From positions 5,206,501 through 5,270,500 of the forward strand of contig NZ_CP086120.1 in assembly GCF_021216675.1 (NCBI RefSeq): 64,000 nucleotides of DNA. Reading direction: 5' to 3'. This DNA is from Streptomyces gobiensis. Lineage in GTDB: Bacteria; Actinomycetota; Actinomycetes; Streptomycetales; Streptomycetaceae. Numbering within the stretch: position 1 is the first letter of the stretch; the number at the start of each line of letters is the position of its first letter. The notes beneath the pieces are model-generated. The model worked only from the letters and a program-made list of their open reading frames with translations, had not been told where the DNA came from and searched no databases. Position numbers and translations under genes: made by a program. Below are positions 41,836 to 49,534 of the stretch, piece after piece.

Positions 41836-41870
41836 CGGGCCCGGGGCGATGGTGCGTCGCCCCGGGCCCG
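41836..41870 (-). terminator. 14-bp perfect stem after the DUF1876 gene
   Basis: CGGGCCCGGGGCGA (41836-41849) pairs with TCGCCCCGGGCCCG (41857-41870) around a 7-base loop, 16 bases beyond the minus-strand DUF1876 stop. There is no U-tract, as is common for streptomycete terminators. Confidence 0.7.
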
Positions 41871-41885
41871 GACCGGGCTTCCCGG

Positions 41886-42155
41886 TTACCGGACAAGGTG
41901 TGCGGGCTGGTGCGTCACCTCTTCGATCTCATGACCCGCCTTGGCGAGCAACTGGTGGGAGAGATCGTTGAGCGCCCTGGCCGCCGCGATCTCCTCACCG
42001 ACCCGCTGCTGAGCTGGGTCTTCCGGGTATCGGTCGGCGCGCCCATGGGCCCTCAGCTCGGTACCGTCCTGCAGGCGGAGCAGGCAAGCCGCCCGGGTCT
42101 TGTCGCCGTCCTCGAGGAACTCCATCTCGATGTGCCACCCAACGACTGTTTCCAT
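41886..42155 (-). CDS. DUF1876 protein
   Basis: Small protein of 89 residues. METVVGWHIEMEFLEDGDKTRAACLLRLQDGTELRAHGRADRYPEDP is the family core (dsRBD-like fold predicted). Residues 50-85 are helical (QQRVGEEIAAARALNDLSHQLLAKAGHEIE). Function unknown; several streptomycete paralogues sit among stress genes. ATG 42155 has GGGAGG ahead. It is followed by a 14-bp hairpin and lies downstream of glyA on the same strand, 82 bp away. Confidence 0.85.
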   Translation of the reverse strand: METVVGWHIEMEFLEDGDKTRAACLLRLQDGTELRAHGRADRYPEDPAQQRVGEEIAAARALNDLSHQLLAKAGHEIEEVTHQPAHLVR

Positions 42156-42236
42156 GGCACTCACCTCCCAGGTGCTTCTTCCAGGGTGCATCCGGTGGGG
42201 CCCCAGAGTCGATATGAAGCGGGTGATACGGGGCGT

Positions 42237-43697
42237 TCAGCTCAGATCGATGCCCGGGTAGAGCGGGTGCTTCGCCAGCAGCTCGGCGGCGCGTTCGGAG
42301 ACCTGTGCCGCGACGCCGCCGGCCAGCGTGTGCTGGGCCTTGGACGGCTTACCGCTGGCGGTGGTGCCCGGGGTGGTACGGGCCAGGACCGTATCGATCA
42401 GATCAGCGACCTCGTCCATCTCGGCGGTGCCAAGGCCGCGTGTGGTCAGGGCCGGGGTGCCGATGCGGATGCCGGAGGTGTACCAGGCACCGTTGGGGTC
42501 CTGGGGGATGGCGTTGCGGTTGGTGACAATGCCGGAGTCGAGCAGGGCGGACTCGGCCTGGCGGCCGGTGAGGCCGTAGCCCGAGACGTCGATGAGCACC
42601 AGATGGTTGTCGGTGCCATCGGTGACCAGCGTGGCGCCACGCCGCTTCAGGCCCTCGGCGAGTGCCTGGGCGTTGTCCACGATGCGCTGGGCGTAGTCCT
42701 GGAACTGCGGCTGCCGGGCTTCCGCGAACGCCACCGCCTTCGCCGCCATCACATGGGGCAGTGGCCCGCCAAGGACCATCGGGCACCCCTTGTCCACGTA
42801 CTCGGCCAGCGAACTGTCGCACAGCACCATGCCGCCGCGCGGACCGCGCAGCGACTTATGGGTGGTGGTCGTGGTGATCTGGGCGTGGGGAACGGGATCG
42901 AAGTCACCGGTGAAGACCTTGCCCGCGACGAGCCCGGCGAAGTGCGCCATATCAACCATCAGCGTCGCACCCACCTCATCGGCGATCTCCCGCATGATCC
43001 GGAAGTTCACCAGCCGGGGGTAGGCGGAGTATCCGGCGATGAGGATGAGCGGCCGGAACTCATGGGCGGCGGCGCGTACGGCGTCATAGTCGAGCAGACC
43101 GGTCGCCGGGTGCGTACCGTAGCTGCGCTGCTCGAACATCTTGCCGGAGATATTGGGGCGGAAGCCATGGGTGAGATGGCCGCCCGCGTCCAGGGACATC
43201 CCCAGCATGCGCTGGTCGCCCAGGGCGCGACGGAGCTGGGCCCAGTCCTCCTCGCTGAGATCGTTGATGTGCCTGGCCTGGGCGCGCTCCAGCGCCGGGC
43301 TCTCCACACGCTGGGCGAGCACGGCCCAGAAGGCGACGAGGTTGGCGTCGATGCCGGAGTGCGGCTGTACATACGCGTGCGGGGCGCCGAAGAGCTCCCG
43401 GGCGTGCTCGGCGGCCAGCGCCTCGACGGTGTCGACATTGCGGCAACCAGCGTAGAAGCGGCGGCCGACGGTGCCCTCGGCGTACTTGTCGCTGAACCAG
43501 TTGCCCATGGCCAGCAGTACGGCCGGGGAGGCGTAGTTCTCACTGGCGATCAGCTTGAGCGAGGCACGCTGGTCCTCGATCTCGGCGCCGATCGCGTCGG
43601 CGACCCGGGGCTCGACGCCCCGGATCACCTCCAGCGCACTGCGGAAGGCGGTCGACTCGGGTGTATACGGCTGAGACGGCTCAGAACCAGCGGCCAC
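42237..43697 (-). CDS. glyA: serine hydroxymethyltransferase (long form)
   Basis: PLP enzyme of 486 residues interconverting serine and glycine with tetrahydrofolate. The Schiff-base lysine is in TTTTHKSLRGPRGG (~residue 275); SLKLIASENYASPAVL and YAEGTVGRRFYAGC are also present. At 486 residues it is longer than the common ~420 form because of an insertion at about 150-190 (LSEEDWAQLRRALGDQRMLGMSLD), a recognised actinobacterial variant. GTG 43697 has GGAGG 5 bases ahead. A ZTP riboswitch covers the leader, which ties it to the ZTP/folate one-carbon alarm. Confidence 0.94.
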   Translation of the reverse strand: MAAGSEPSQPYTPESTAFRSALEVIRGVEPRVADAIGAEIEDQRASLKLIASENYASPAVLLAMGNWFSDKYAEGTVGRRFYAGCRNVDTVEALAAEHARELFGAPHAYVQPHSGIDANLVAFWAVLAQRVESPALERAQARHINDLSEEDWAQLRRALGDQRMLGMSLDAGGHLTHGFRPNISGKMFEQRSYGTHPATGLLDYDAVRAAAHEFRPLILIAGYSAYPRLVNFRIMREIADEVGATLMVDMAHFAGLVAGKVFTGDFDPVPHAQITTTTTHKSLRGPRGGMVLCDSSLAEYVDKGCPMVLGGPLPHVMAAKAVAFAEARQPQFQDYAQRIVDNAQALAEGLKRRGATLVTDGTDNHLVLIDVSGYGLTGRQAESALLDSGIVTNRNAIPQDPNGAWYTSGIRIGTPALTTRGLGTAEMDEVADLIDTVLARTTPGTTASGKPSKAQHTLAGGVAAQVSERAAELLAKHPLYPGIDLS

Positions 43698-43716
43698 GGA
43701 AACCTCCAGGGTTGAC

Positions 43717-43812
43717 GTCCGGTGGCCCAGGCGCGCGGCAGTACATCACAGGCGATGGAGCCGCTCCCCAATGGTCAATCCCATTTCCCTCGCGCCAGTC
43801 ACGGCTCCCGGT
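43717..43812 (-). ncRNA. ZTP (pfl) riboswitch controlling glyA
   Basis: On the minus strand GGGAGCC pairs with GGCTCC to make P1. Between them lie the conserved GTGACTGGCG and an AATGG/CCATT hairpin. The 3' half carries the conserved GCGCCTGGGC followed by ACC. This order and spacing (about 95 nt, ending about 20 nt before the glyA start) match the pfl motif that senses ZTP/ZMP and upregulates purine and one-carbon genes. The base after CCTGGGC is C rather than the usual A. Confidence 0.8.
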
Positions 43813-43847
43813 GAGCGTATCAAGCCCGCCGTGTGGCCGTCCGCCGG

Positions 43848-44081
43848 TCAGGCGTGGTCGACCAGCTGGGGGTGCCCCTGTACCCGCGCGCAGTGGGCAC
43901 AGCAGTAAAACTGCCCATCCGACTGCACGCCATGGCCCAGGATGCGGCACTCACAGTTCTCGCAGATAGGCGCGATCCTCTGGGCAGCGCACTCAAGACT
44001 GTCGAAGACGTGGACGGCGCCTGCGGCGTGCACTTCGAAGGCCATCTCGTAGTCGTTGCTGCACACCTCGCATACGGCCAT
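43848..44081 (-). CDS. small Cys-rich zinc-ribbon-like protein
   Basis: Protein of 77 residues with four cysteine pairs: CEVC (~4-7), C31 in SLEC, CENCEC (~40-45) and CCAHC (~60-64), plus His residues, suggesting one or two zinc sites. The segment FEVHAAGAVHVFDSLECAAQRIAPICENCECRILGHGV recurs in streptomycete genomes without assigned function. GAGGAG lies about 9 bases before ATG 44081. It is followed by the ZTP-riboswitch/glyA unit on the same strand. Confidence 0.75.
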   Translation of the reverse strand: MAVCEVCSNDYEMAFEVHAAGAVHVFDSLECAAQRIAPICENCECRILGHGVQSDGQFYCCAHCARVQGHPQLVDHA

Positions 44082-44254
44082 GAACGATCACTCCTCATTG
44101 TGTAGGTGAGTCGATGGCAAGGATGAGGGGAAGGGGTGGCGCCGGCACCCGCGACGCGAGGGCTCGGCCTCGACCGGCCGACCGCGATCACTCCCCCAGC
44201 CCAGGGGATACGGCCAGGTGAGCATCGCAGCGACGCCGTTGAGGCGACGAGCTC

Positions 44255-44491
44255 TTACGGGACCTCGCGGAGGTACAGCGCACCGCAGGTGTGGCAGAAG
44301 GGCTCCGTGGTGGCTCCCCAGGCCTCCGCCGACTGGGTGGCGGCCTGTGCGCTCAGGTCCCGGCCGCACAGCGCGGCGGTCTCACCTTCGCGGACCATGT
44401 GCCAGACCTTCACCGGGCCGAGGGCGGCCGGTTCCGGGCTCTCCTCGGACCGCCCGGCCGGCCCGTACTCGGCGCGCATCTCGTACCTCAT
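44255..44491 (-). CDS. small putative zinc-binding protein
   Basis: Protein of 78 residues. Core KVWHMVREGETAALCGRDL followed at the end by FCHTCGALYLREV gives one Cys plus a CxxC pair with a His, the pattern of a small zinc-binding domain (H-x9-C ... C-H-x-C). ATG 44491 is preferred to the GTG at 44500 because GGAGG lies 8 bases before the ATG but touches the GTG. Function unknown. It is separated from the next Cys-rich gene by 173 bp. Confidence 0.7.
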   Translation of the reverse strand: MRYEMRAEYGPAGRSEESPEPAALGPVKVWHMVREGETAALCGRDLSAQAATQSAEAWGATTEPFCHTCGALYLREVP

Positions 44492-44573
44492 CTCGGGCAC
44501 CTCCGGCCAACATCATGCGTCCGCCCGTACGCACCCGCCACCGCACGCCCCCACCGTGCTCTTGACTGGAGCC

Positions 44574-44996
44574 ATGGAGTGCAACTTCTGCGCGATTGCC
44601 GCCGGTGAGTGTGCGAGCCACCGGGTCTTCGAGGACGACACGGCCGTGGCGTTCCTGGATGCCCGGCCGCTGTTCCCCGGCCATCTGCTGGTCGTGCCAC
44701 GGCGGCACATCGAGACGCTGACCGATCTCCCGGCATCCGATGTGGGGCCGTTCTTCTCCCGGGTACAGCGGATCACGGCCGCCGTGGAGCGCGGCATGGC
44801 GGCCGCCGGTTCGTTCGTCGCCACGAACAACCGGGTCAGCCAGTCCGTACCGCACTTTCATGTCCATGTGGTGCCGCGCAATCGCAAGGACGGGCTGCGC
44901 GGCTTCTTCTGGCCACGTACCCGCTACGCCGATGACGCCCACGCGGCGGAGGTCGCAGCCCGGCTGCGGGCCGCCCTGGAGGAACTCAGCCGCTGA
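44574..44996 (+). CDS. HIT family nucleotide hydrolase/transferase
   Basis: Histidine-triad protein of 140 residues. CNFCAIAAGECASHRVFEDDTAVAFLDARPLFPGHLLVVPRRH and the HFHVHVVPR triad (~residues 97-105) are complete. It hydrolyses AMP-linked or related nucleotides; the physiological substrate is unknown. Its last 11 bases overlap the 3' end of the facing DNA ligase gene. Confidence 0.9.
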   Translation: MECNFCAIAAGECASHRVFEDDTAVAFLDARPLFPGHLLVVPRRHIETLTDLPASDVGPFFSRVQRITAAVERGMAAAGSFVATNNRVSQSVPHFHVHVVPRNRKDGLRGFFWPRTRYADDAHAAEVAARLRAALEELSR

Positions 44997-46542
44997 GGGG
45001 TGTCCGCTGGCCGCGCAGTGCTACCACGGTCTCGACCGTGTCCGCCTGGTCCGCCGTCTTGTCCTGGCGGTAACGCACCACACGGGCGAAGCGCAGCGTC
45101 ACACCCGCCGGATAGCGGGAGGACTGCTGCACCCCGTCGAAGGCCACCTCCACCACCAGCTCCGGCCGCACCGTCACCCCCCAGGCCGCGCTGCTGACCG
45201 CGATGTTCCGCAACCGCTCGGTCTGCCACGTCAGCAGGGCGTCCGTGAGGCCCTTGAAGGTCTTGCCGAGCATGGCGAAGGAACCGTCCGGGCGCCGCGC
45301 CCCCAGATGCAGATTCGACAGCTTCCCGGTGCGCCGCCCATGTCCCCACTCGGCGGCCAGCACCACCAGATCGAGGGTGTGTACGGGCTTCACCTTCAGC
45401 CAGGACGCCCCGCGTCGCCCCGCGCTGTAGCGGGAGTCCAGCGCCTTGCACACCACGCCCTCATGCCCACGCGCCAGCACCTGACCGGTGAACTCCCGTG
45501 CCGCGTCCCGGCACTTCCCGTCCCCTGGATCAGTGACCACCAGTCGCCGTACCCGCTGGGGCGCGGGGACCACGCGGGCGAGCTCCTCGTGGCGTTGCCC
45601 CACGGGCAGATCGAGGAGGTCGCGCCCGTCCACCGCCAACAGATCAAAGAAGACCGGGGAGAGCGGCAGGGACTCCCGCGCCCCCAGCACATCCAGCCGT
45701 GATCCGACCCGCCCCGAGACCTCCTGGAAGGGCCGTGGCCGCTCGTCCTGGTCGAGTGCGATCACCTCCCCGTCCAGAACGGCCTGCCGGGCGGCCAGCC
45801 CATGGGCCGCGGCCACGACTTCGGGAAGCCGGTCGGTGATCTCATCGAGGGTGCGGGTATAGACCCGTACGCTCTCGCCGTCCCGGTGCACCTGCACCCG
45901 GATGCCGTCCAACTTCTCCTCGACCGCGCACGGGCCGAGCCTGTCCAGCGCCTCGTCCACGTCCTTCGCGGTCTGCGCGAGCATCGGCAGCACGGGGCGG
46001 CCCACCGTGAGCCGGAAGTCGGCGAGCGCGGCTGGGCCGCGGGCGAGCAGCGCCTGTGCCACCGTGCCCAGCGAGCCGCCCAGCATGACCGCCCGGCGGA
46101 CGTCCACGGGATCCGCGCCGACCGCCGCTGACAGTCCCTCGACGGCGAGAGCGTCGAGCGCGCCCTGCCGCAGCTCACCGCCGATCAGCCGGATGAGGAA
46201 GAGCTGTTCCTCCTCCGTAGCGGCGGACATCAGCGTATGCAGCAGCCGCTTGCGTTCCGTCTGCGAGCCCTTGCCGGATACGGCCGCGATCCGCCCCAGC
46301 GCGGCGTCCACGTCTGCGACGGTGAGCCGGGGCGCGGCCGCTGGCGGCGGGTGCTCCATGAGGGTCCGCCAGCCGACGCCGGTCCGCCGCTGCGGCAGCC
46401 GGCCCGCCAGATAGGTGACGGCCACCGGGGCCTCGGCGGGCTCCGCCGTACGGAACAGCTGGGCGAGCAGGGTGACCTTCGCAGAGCGTGCGGAGGTCGC
46501 CGCGATCTCCCGTGAGGTCCGGGCGAGGTCAGCCAGCAGCAT
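44986..46542 (-). CDS. ATP-dependent DNA ligase
   Basis: Two-part ligase of 518 residues. An N-terminal helical DNA-binding domain (~1-170, KVTLLAQLFRTAEPAEAPVAVTYLAGRLPQRRTGVGW) precedes an adenylation domain with the nucleophile lysine in VEEKLDGIRVQVHRDG (~residue 210) and motifs DGEVIAL, FFDLL and EGVVCKALDS. The OB-fold C-terminus contains WLKVKP. It is a LigB-type enzyme, likely accessory to the NAD-dependent ligase. The start at 46542 follows GAGGATGAGGCC; an upstream in-frame ATG gives an Arg-rich extension unlike homologues. Confidence 0.9.
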   Translation of the reverse strand: MLLADLARTSREIAATSARSAKVTLLAQLFRTAEPAEAPVAVTYLAGRLPQRRTGVGWRTLMEHPPPAAAPRLTVADVDAALGRIAAVSGKGSQTERKRLLHTLMSAATEEEQLFLIRLIGGELRQGALDALAVEGLSAAVGADPVDVRRAVMLGGSLGTVAQALLARGPAALADFRLTVGRPVLPMLAQTAKDVDEALDRLGPCAVEEKLDGIRVQVHRDGESVRVYTRTLDEITDRLPEVVAAAHGLAARQAVLDGEVIALDQDERPRPFQEVSGRVGSRLDVLGARESLPLSPVFFDLLAVDGRDLLDLPVGQRHEELARVVPAPQRVRRLVVTDPGDGKCRDAAREFTGQVLARGHEGVVCKALDSRYSAGRRGASWLKVKPVHTLDLVVLAAEWGHGRRTGKLSNLHLGARRPDGSFAMLGKTFKGLTDALLTWQTERLRNIAVSSAAWGVTVRPELVVEVAFDGVQQSSRYPAGVTLRFARVVRYRQDKTADQADTVETVVALRGQRTPLSG

Positions 46543-46621
46543 GGCCTCATCCTCCCCCAGCACACGGCAGCCCGCAGGGCGGCCACGGCGAGGGGAGAAC
46601 CTTCCGTGGGACACTCGGGAT

Positions 46622-47098
46622 GTGAGTGACCGGGACCGTGATGAGGAGGGCCGCGCCCGCAGCGCCCGCCCGCGAGATGGCCTGGGCAGGCCGCTGCCCT
46701 ATGACGCGGTGGGCGCCCCGCGCCAGCCCGAGGGGGTGCGGCGTTCCCCCGAGGAGACACTGACCGAAGCCCAGCGGCTGCTCGACGCCGGTATGCCCTT
46801 CCACGCGCACGAGGTGCTGGAGGACGCGTGGAAGTCCGGCCCCGAGCACGAGCGCGAGCTGTGGCGGGGCCTGGCCCAGCTCGCCGTGGGGGTCACCCAC
46901 GCCGCCCGCGCCAACACCACGGGCGCCGCGGCACTCCTGCGCCGCGGCGCGGACACCATTGGGCCTTACGCCGGCAACCCGCCCCACGGCATCGATATCA
47001 CCGGCCTGCGAACCTGGGCCCAAACCCTGGCCGGTAGCCTCCACACCGGCCACGAACCCCCTCCGGCCGCCTCCATCGCCCCACGCCTGCGCGGCTGA
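46622..47098 (+). CDS. DUF309 protein
   Basis: Protein of 158 residues. The DUF309 core is EETLTEAQRLLDAGMPFHAHEVLEDAWKSGPEHERELWRGLAQLAVGVTHAARANTTGAAALLRRG, with the H-x-HEVLE-W...ELW-GLAQ pattern complete. It may have nuclease or metal-binding activity, but function is unproven. The N-terminal ~35 residues are Arg/Asp-rich and disordered. GTG 46622 is 79 bases from the divergent ligase start. Confidence 0.85.
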   Translation: MSDRDRDEEGRARSARPRDGLGRPLPYDAVGAPRQPEGVRRSPEETLTEAQRLLDAGMPFHAHEVLEDAWKSGPEHERELWRGLAQLAVGVTHAARANTTGAAALLRRGADTIGPYAGNPPHGIDITGLRTWAQTLAGSLHTGHEPPPAASIAPRLRG

Positions 47099-47114
47099 GC
47101 GGGCGGCCCAGGGG

Positions 47115-47939
47115 CTAGGCGGTGTCGTAGGTGTAGTGCGGGGTGTGGTCGAGCATGTCGGCGGGCGTGGTGTCGTTCCAGGGCCGCATGGGGTCATGGA
47201 GGCCGACGACGTTGGCGGTTCCTGTGGCGGGAAGGTAACCGGAGTCCGGGTGTGCGCGCTGCCATTCGTCCCACAGCTTGTCGATGAAGCAGTGGTGCAG
47301 CCAGAAGACGGGGTCGTTGGGGGAGGCGCCGGTGGCCATATGGCCACCGACCCAGACATGGACCCGGTTGTGCAGGTCCACTCCTCGCCACCCTTCCAGG
47401 TGGTTACGGAATCCATCGGAGCCGCTGTTCCAGGGCGGCATATCGTAGGTCGCCATCGCGAGCACGGAGTTCACCTCGGCCCGGGTGGGCAGCTGCACCC
47501 CTCGGGAGCCGAGTGAGCGGCGGAGGTAGGGGCGGCGGTCCATGCCGATGCTGATGGGCCAGTTTCCGGTTTGGTAGGCGAAGGGGCCGGTCATGACCTG
47601 GCCATCGGTGCTGCGCCCGGTGGGGCCGAGGAAATCGTCGGCCCACAGGGAAGAGTCGGGACTGCGGTCAGCGGTCCAGTCCCAGTAGGGGATGGTGACT
47701 GAGGAGTTGACCCGCTGGAGTTCTCTCTCAAACTCAAGGAGGAACTTGCGGTGCCAGGGGAGGAATGACGGTGACCGATGAGCGACGCGGTCGCCGTGGT
47801 CGGTATCGTTCATGATGAAACCGTTGTGTGTGCTGACGAATGCGTCATAGCGGCCACTGCGCTTGAGCTCCAGTAGCGCGTTGACGAACTCCCGCTTCTC
47901 GTTCGCCGTGAGATGCGCTTGGTTCTTGCGGACGGACAC
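47115..47939 (-). CDS. melC2: tyrosinase (MelC2)
   Basis: Binuclear copper monophenol oxidase of 274 residues that makes melanin precursors. Copper-A histidines are in FVSTHNGFI, GDRVAHRSPSFLPWHRKFL; copper-B in DLHNRVHVWVGG and DPVFWLHHCF, so all six ligands are visible. The length equals the known ~273-residue streptomycete enzyme. GTG 47939 is the start because the AAGGAAAGGAA ahead and the N-terminus V-R-K-N-Q match MelC2. Copper is loaded by MelC1, encoded just upstream; 70 bases separate them, including a triple 11-bp repeat. Confidence 0.94.
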   Translation of the reverse strand: MSVRKNQAHLTANEKREFVNALLELKRSGRYDAFVSTHNGFIMNDTDHGDRVAHRSPSFLPWHRKFLLEFERELQRVNSSVTIPYWDWTADRSPDSSLWADDFLGPTGRSTDGQVMTGPFAYQTGNWPISIGMDRRPYLRRSLGSRGVQLPTRAEVNSVLAMATYDMPPWNSGSDGFRNHLEGWRGVDLHNRVHVWVGGHMATGASPNDPVFWLHHCFIDKLWDEWQRAHPDSGYLPATGTANVVGLHDPMRPWNDTTPADMLDHTPHYTYDTA

Positions 47940-47966
47940 GTGTAATTGTTTCCTTTCCTTGTCCAT

Positions 47967-47999
47967 GAAGCCGGGGTGAAGCCGGAGCGAAGCCGGGGT
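47967..47999. repeat. 11-bp triple tandem repeat between melC1 and melC2
   Basis: GAAGCCGGGGT, GAAGCCGGAGC and GAAGCCGGGGT stand end to end (47967-47999). The copies cover most of the intercistronic gap, 28 bases before the melC2 start codon. Confidence 0.85.
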
Positions 48000-48009
48000 G
48001 ACGTGGGGG

Positions 48010-48366
48010 CTACGGGAGCGGGGAGAGTTCGGCACCTTGCAGATCGTTCACCGCGGCTCGGGCCAGGGCGCGGGGTGAGCTGTGGAGTTCGTAGTGATTG
48101 ATGACGCTGACCCAGCTGCCGTCGGCGTTCTGCATGATGTGTAGTTCTTTACCATCGATGAAGACCGTGTAGTCCGGCCCACCGTGGTGATGGTGGTTGG
48201 CGCCAGGTGTGGACCGGCCCTGTATCTGACGGCCGTTGTAGACCTCACTGAAGGGCGTGGGCCCGGAACGCGTGCTCGCCGCGCCGGCCGCGGGGGCGGT
48301 GAGCGCGGCACCGATAAGCGCCGCGGTGCCGCCGTATAACGCCTGGCGACGGGTGATACCTGACAT
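48010..48366 (-). CDS. melC1: tyrosinase cofactor/copper chaperone (MelC1)
   Basis: Small secreted chaperone of 118 residues that forms a complex with MelC2 and helps load copper and export it. The Tat-type signal MSGITRRQALYGGTAALIGAAL with RRxA motif is clear. Mature-region copper ligands are likely in ANHHHHGGPDYTVFIDGKELHIMQNADGSWVSVINHYELHSSP. A GAGGAGG sits 5-6 bases before the ATG at 48366. It is first in the melC operon and is preceded by a strong leader hairpin. Confidence 0.93.
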   Translation of the reverse strand: MSGITRRQALYGGTAALIGAALTAPAAGAASTRSGPTPFSEVYNGRQIQGRSTPGANHHHHGGPDYTVFIDGKELHIMQNADGSWVSVINHYELHSSPRALARAAVNDLQGAELSPLP

Positions 48367-48395
48367 GTTGAACCTCCTCAGGGCATGAATGGCTG

Positions 48396-48425
48396 ACGGG
48401 CTCGCCGGAGGACCGGCGAGCCCGT
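48396..48425 (-). promoter_or_regulatory. 13-bp perfect hairpin in the melC leader
   Basis: The arms ACGGGCTCGCCGG (48396-48408) and CCGGCGAGCCCGT (48413-48425) pair perfectly over 13 bp around AGGA. It begins 30 bases before the melC1 ATG and just ahead of its Shine-Dalgarno. There is no U-run, so it is more likely a leader structure or operator than a terminator. Confidence 0.7.
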
Positions 48426-49017
48426 GCGAGGTACATGTCTACTGGGCGGTTCGGGGGCGCCGGAAGGGCCGACTGGCGGGTTGGCCGCGAATCGGACATT
48501 GACCGTAAAGAAGTGCAAACTTAAACGGACGTGATCTTGCTTCCCAGTGCCATCGCACCCGGTGGCTACGGGAGATTTTTCAACTGCCAACCATCATGAC
48601 CGCAGATCTTATGGTTGGCCCTGGATGGGTGGTGTCCCTCGGGGTGAAAAAGCTGACGTGAAAACGCACTTGTCCGAGTTGGTGGTCACGGAAGGTTGAG
48701 GTGTCTTCTCTTTCCGTACGGCCCGTGCCGGATCCCGCACGTCCTGCGGCGATGGCATGAGCGCCAAAGCGGCGGGAGTGCCAAGTGTGCCTTCGGCACA
48801 GCCGTAGCGGCGCGGCTTGTGCGTGAGGCCCATGGCGGGAGACGGGTGTCCAACTAGCGTCCACCCGGACCTGACCATGTGTATCCACAACTCGGGGGCT
48901 GACTGGCCGCGTTGAGTCAGCTCGCTGTGTATTCCGCTGGAGGGGGGAAGCCATGCGGAACATTGTTGAGCGGTCAACATACACCCGTGCGAGGTGACTT
49001 GGAAGGGGGAGTTACCT
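48426..49017. promoter_or_regulatory. intergenic control region between melC and the hydantoin locus
   Basis: No convincing gene. The left part is AT-rich around 48500-48540, suitable for the melC promoter. A TGTGCC/GGCACA hairpin lies at 48786-48800. TGTTGA (48964-48969) and TCAACA (48974-48979) form a perfect 6-bp inverted repeat with 4 bases between, 39 bp before ATG 49018, and could be an operator. GGGGGAG before 49018 is the ribosome-binding site of the next gene. Confidence 0.45.
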
Positions 49018-49515
49018 ATGATCTATGCGGCTGAACTGCCCTGGCTCGTCCACTACACCGATGAACCCCCTTCGGATCTCGGCCGGTACACAGGGAGCGT
49101 GGTGCAGGCACCCCGCCTCAGCGGTATGGACTCCCTGCGGTACATGCGCCATAACGGTCAGCAGGTCGGCGGGGTCCTGGTCTGTCTCATCCACGAGTTG
49201 GTACAGATCCCGATCGCGCCCGGTGTGGGCCCCTGGCGGTGGCCGCCGACGGCGACCCTCTGCCGACCGCGCACCATGCGGTGCAGCGCCGCGGACGGCA
49301 GCAACCTCGCCTACCGGCCATGCCCCGGACGGTTCTGGCTTCTCCCGCACGACACCCGGGAGATGCTGACCGACGGCGCCGGCCTGTACGACGTACTGTG
49401 CACTGTCCGCTCGTTGCGACGGCAGGGACGTTCCAGGGAGTTGGGCGGCTTGAACCCCCTGCCGTCCGGTCCGCGGGAATCACCGGATGACCTGTGCCGT
49501 CGCTGGACATCGTGA
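49018..49515 (+). CDS. unrecognised protein heading the hydantoin-type operon
   Basis: Protein of 165 residues, Trp/Pro/Cys-rich (for example PGVGPWRWPPTATLCRPRTMRC), with no signal peptide or clear membrane segment. I do not recognise the family. GGGGGAG stands 7 bases before ATG 49018. It ends 19 bases before the HyuA-like gene on the same strand, so it is probably in that operon. Four cysteines could bind metal, but no motif is clear. Confidence 0.6.
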   Translation: MIYAAELPWLVHYTDEPPSDLGRYTGSVVQAPRLSGMDSLRYMRHNGQQVGGVLVCLIHELVQIPIAPGVGPWRWPPTATLCRPRTMRCSAADGSNLAYRPCPGRFWLLPHDTREMLTDGAGLYDVLCTVRSLRRQGRSRELGGLNPLPSGPRESPDDLCRRWTS

Positions 49516-49534
49516 ACCAACACAAGGAGGCCGC

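Noticed and set aside
48580..48984. Minus-strand open frames in the gap between melC and the hydantoin locus
   Set aside because: Codon use and composition are unlike the neighbouring genes, there is no ribosome-binding site, and two different frames overlap the same stretch; treated as chance.
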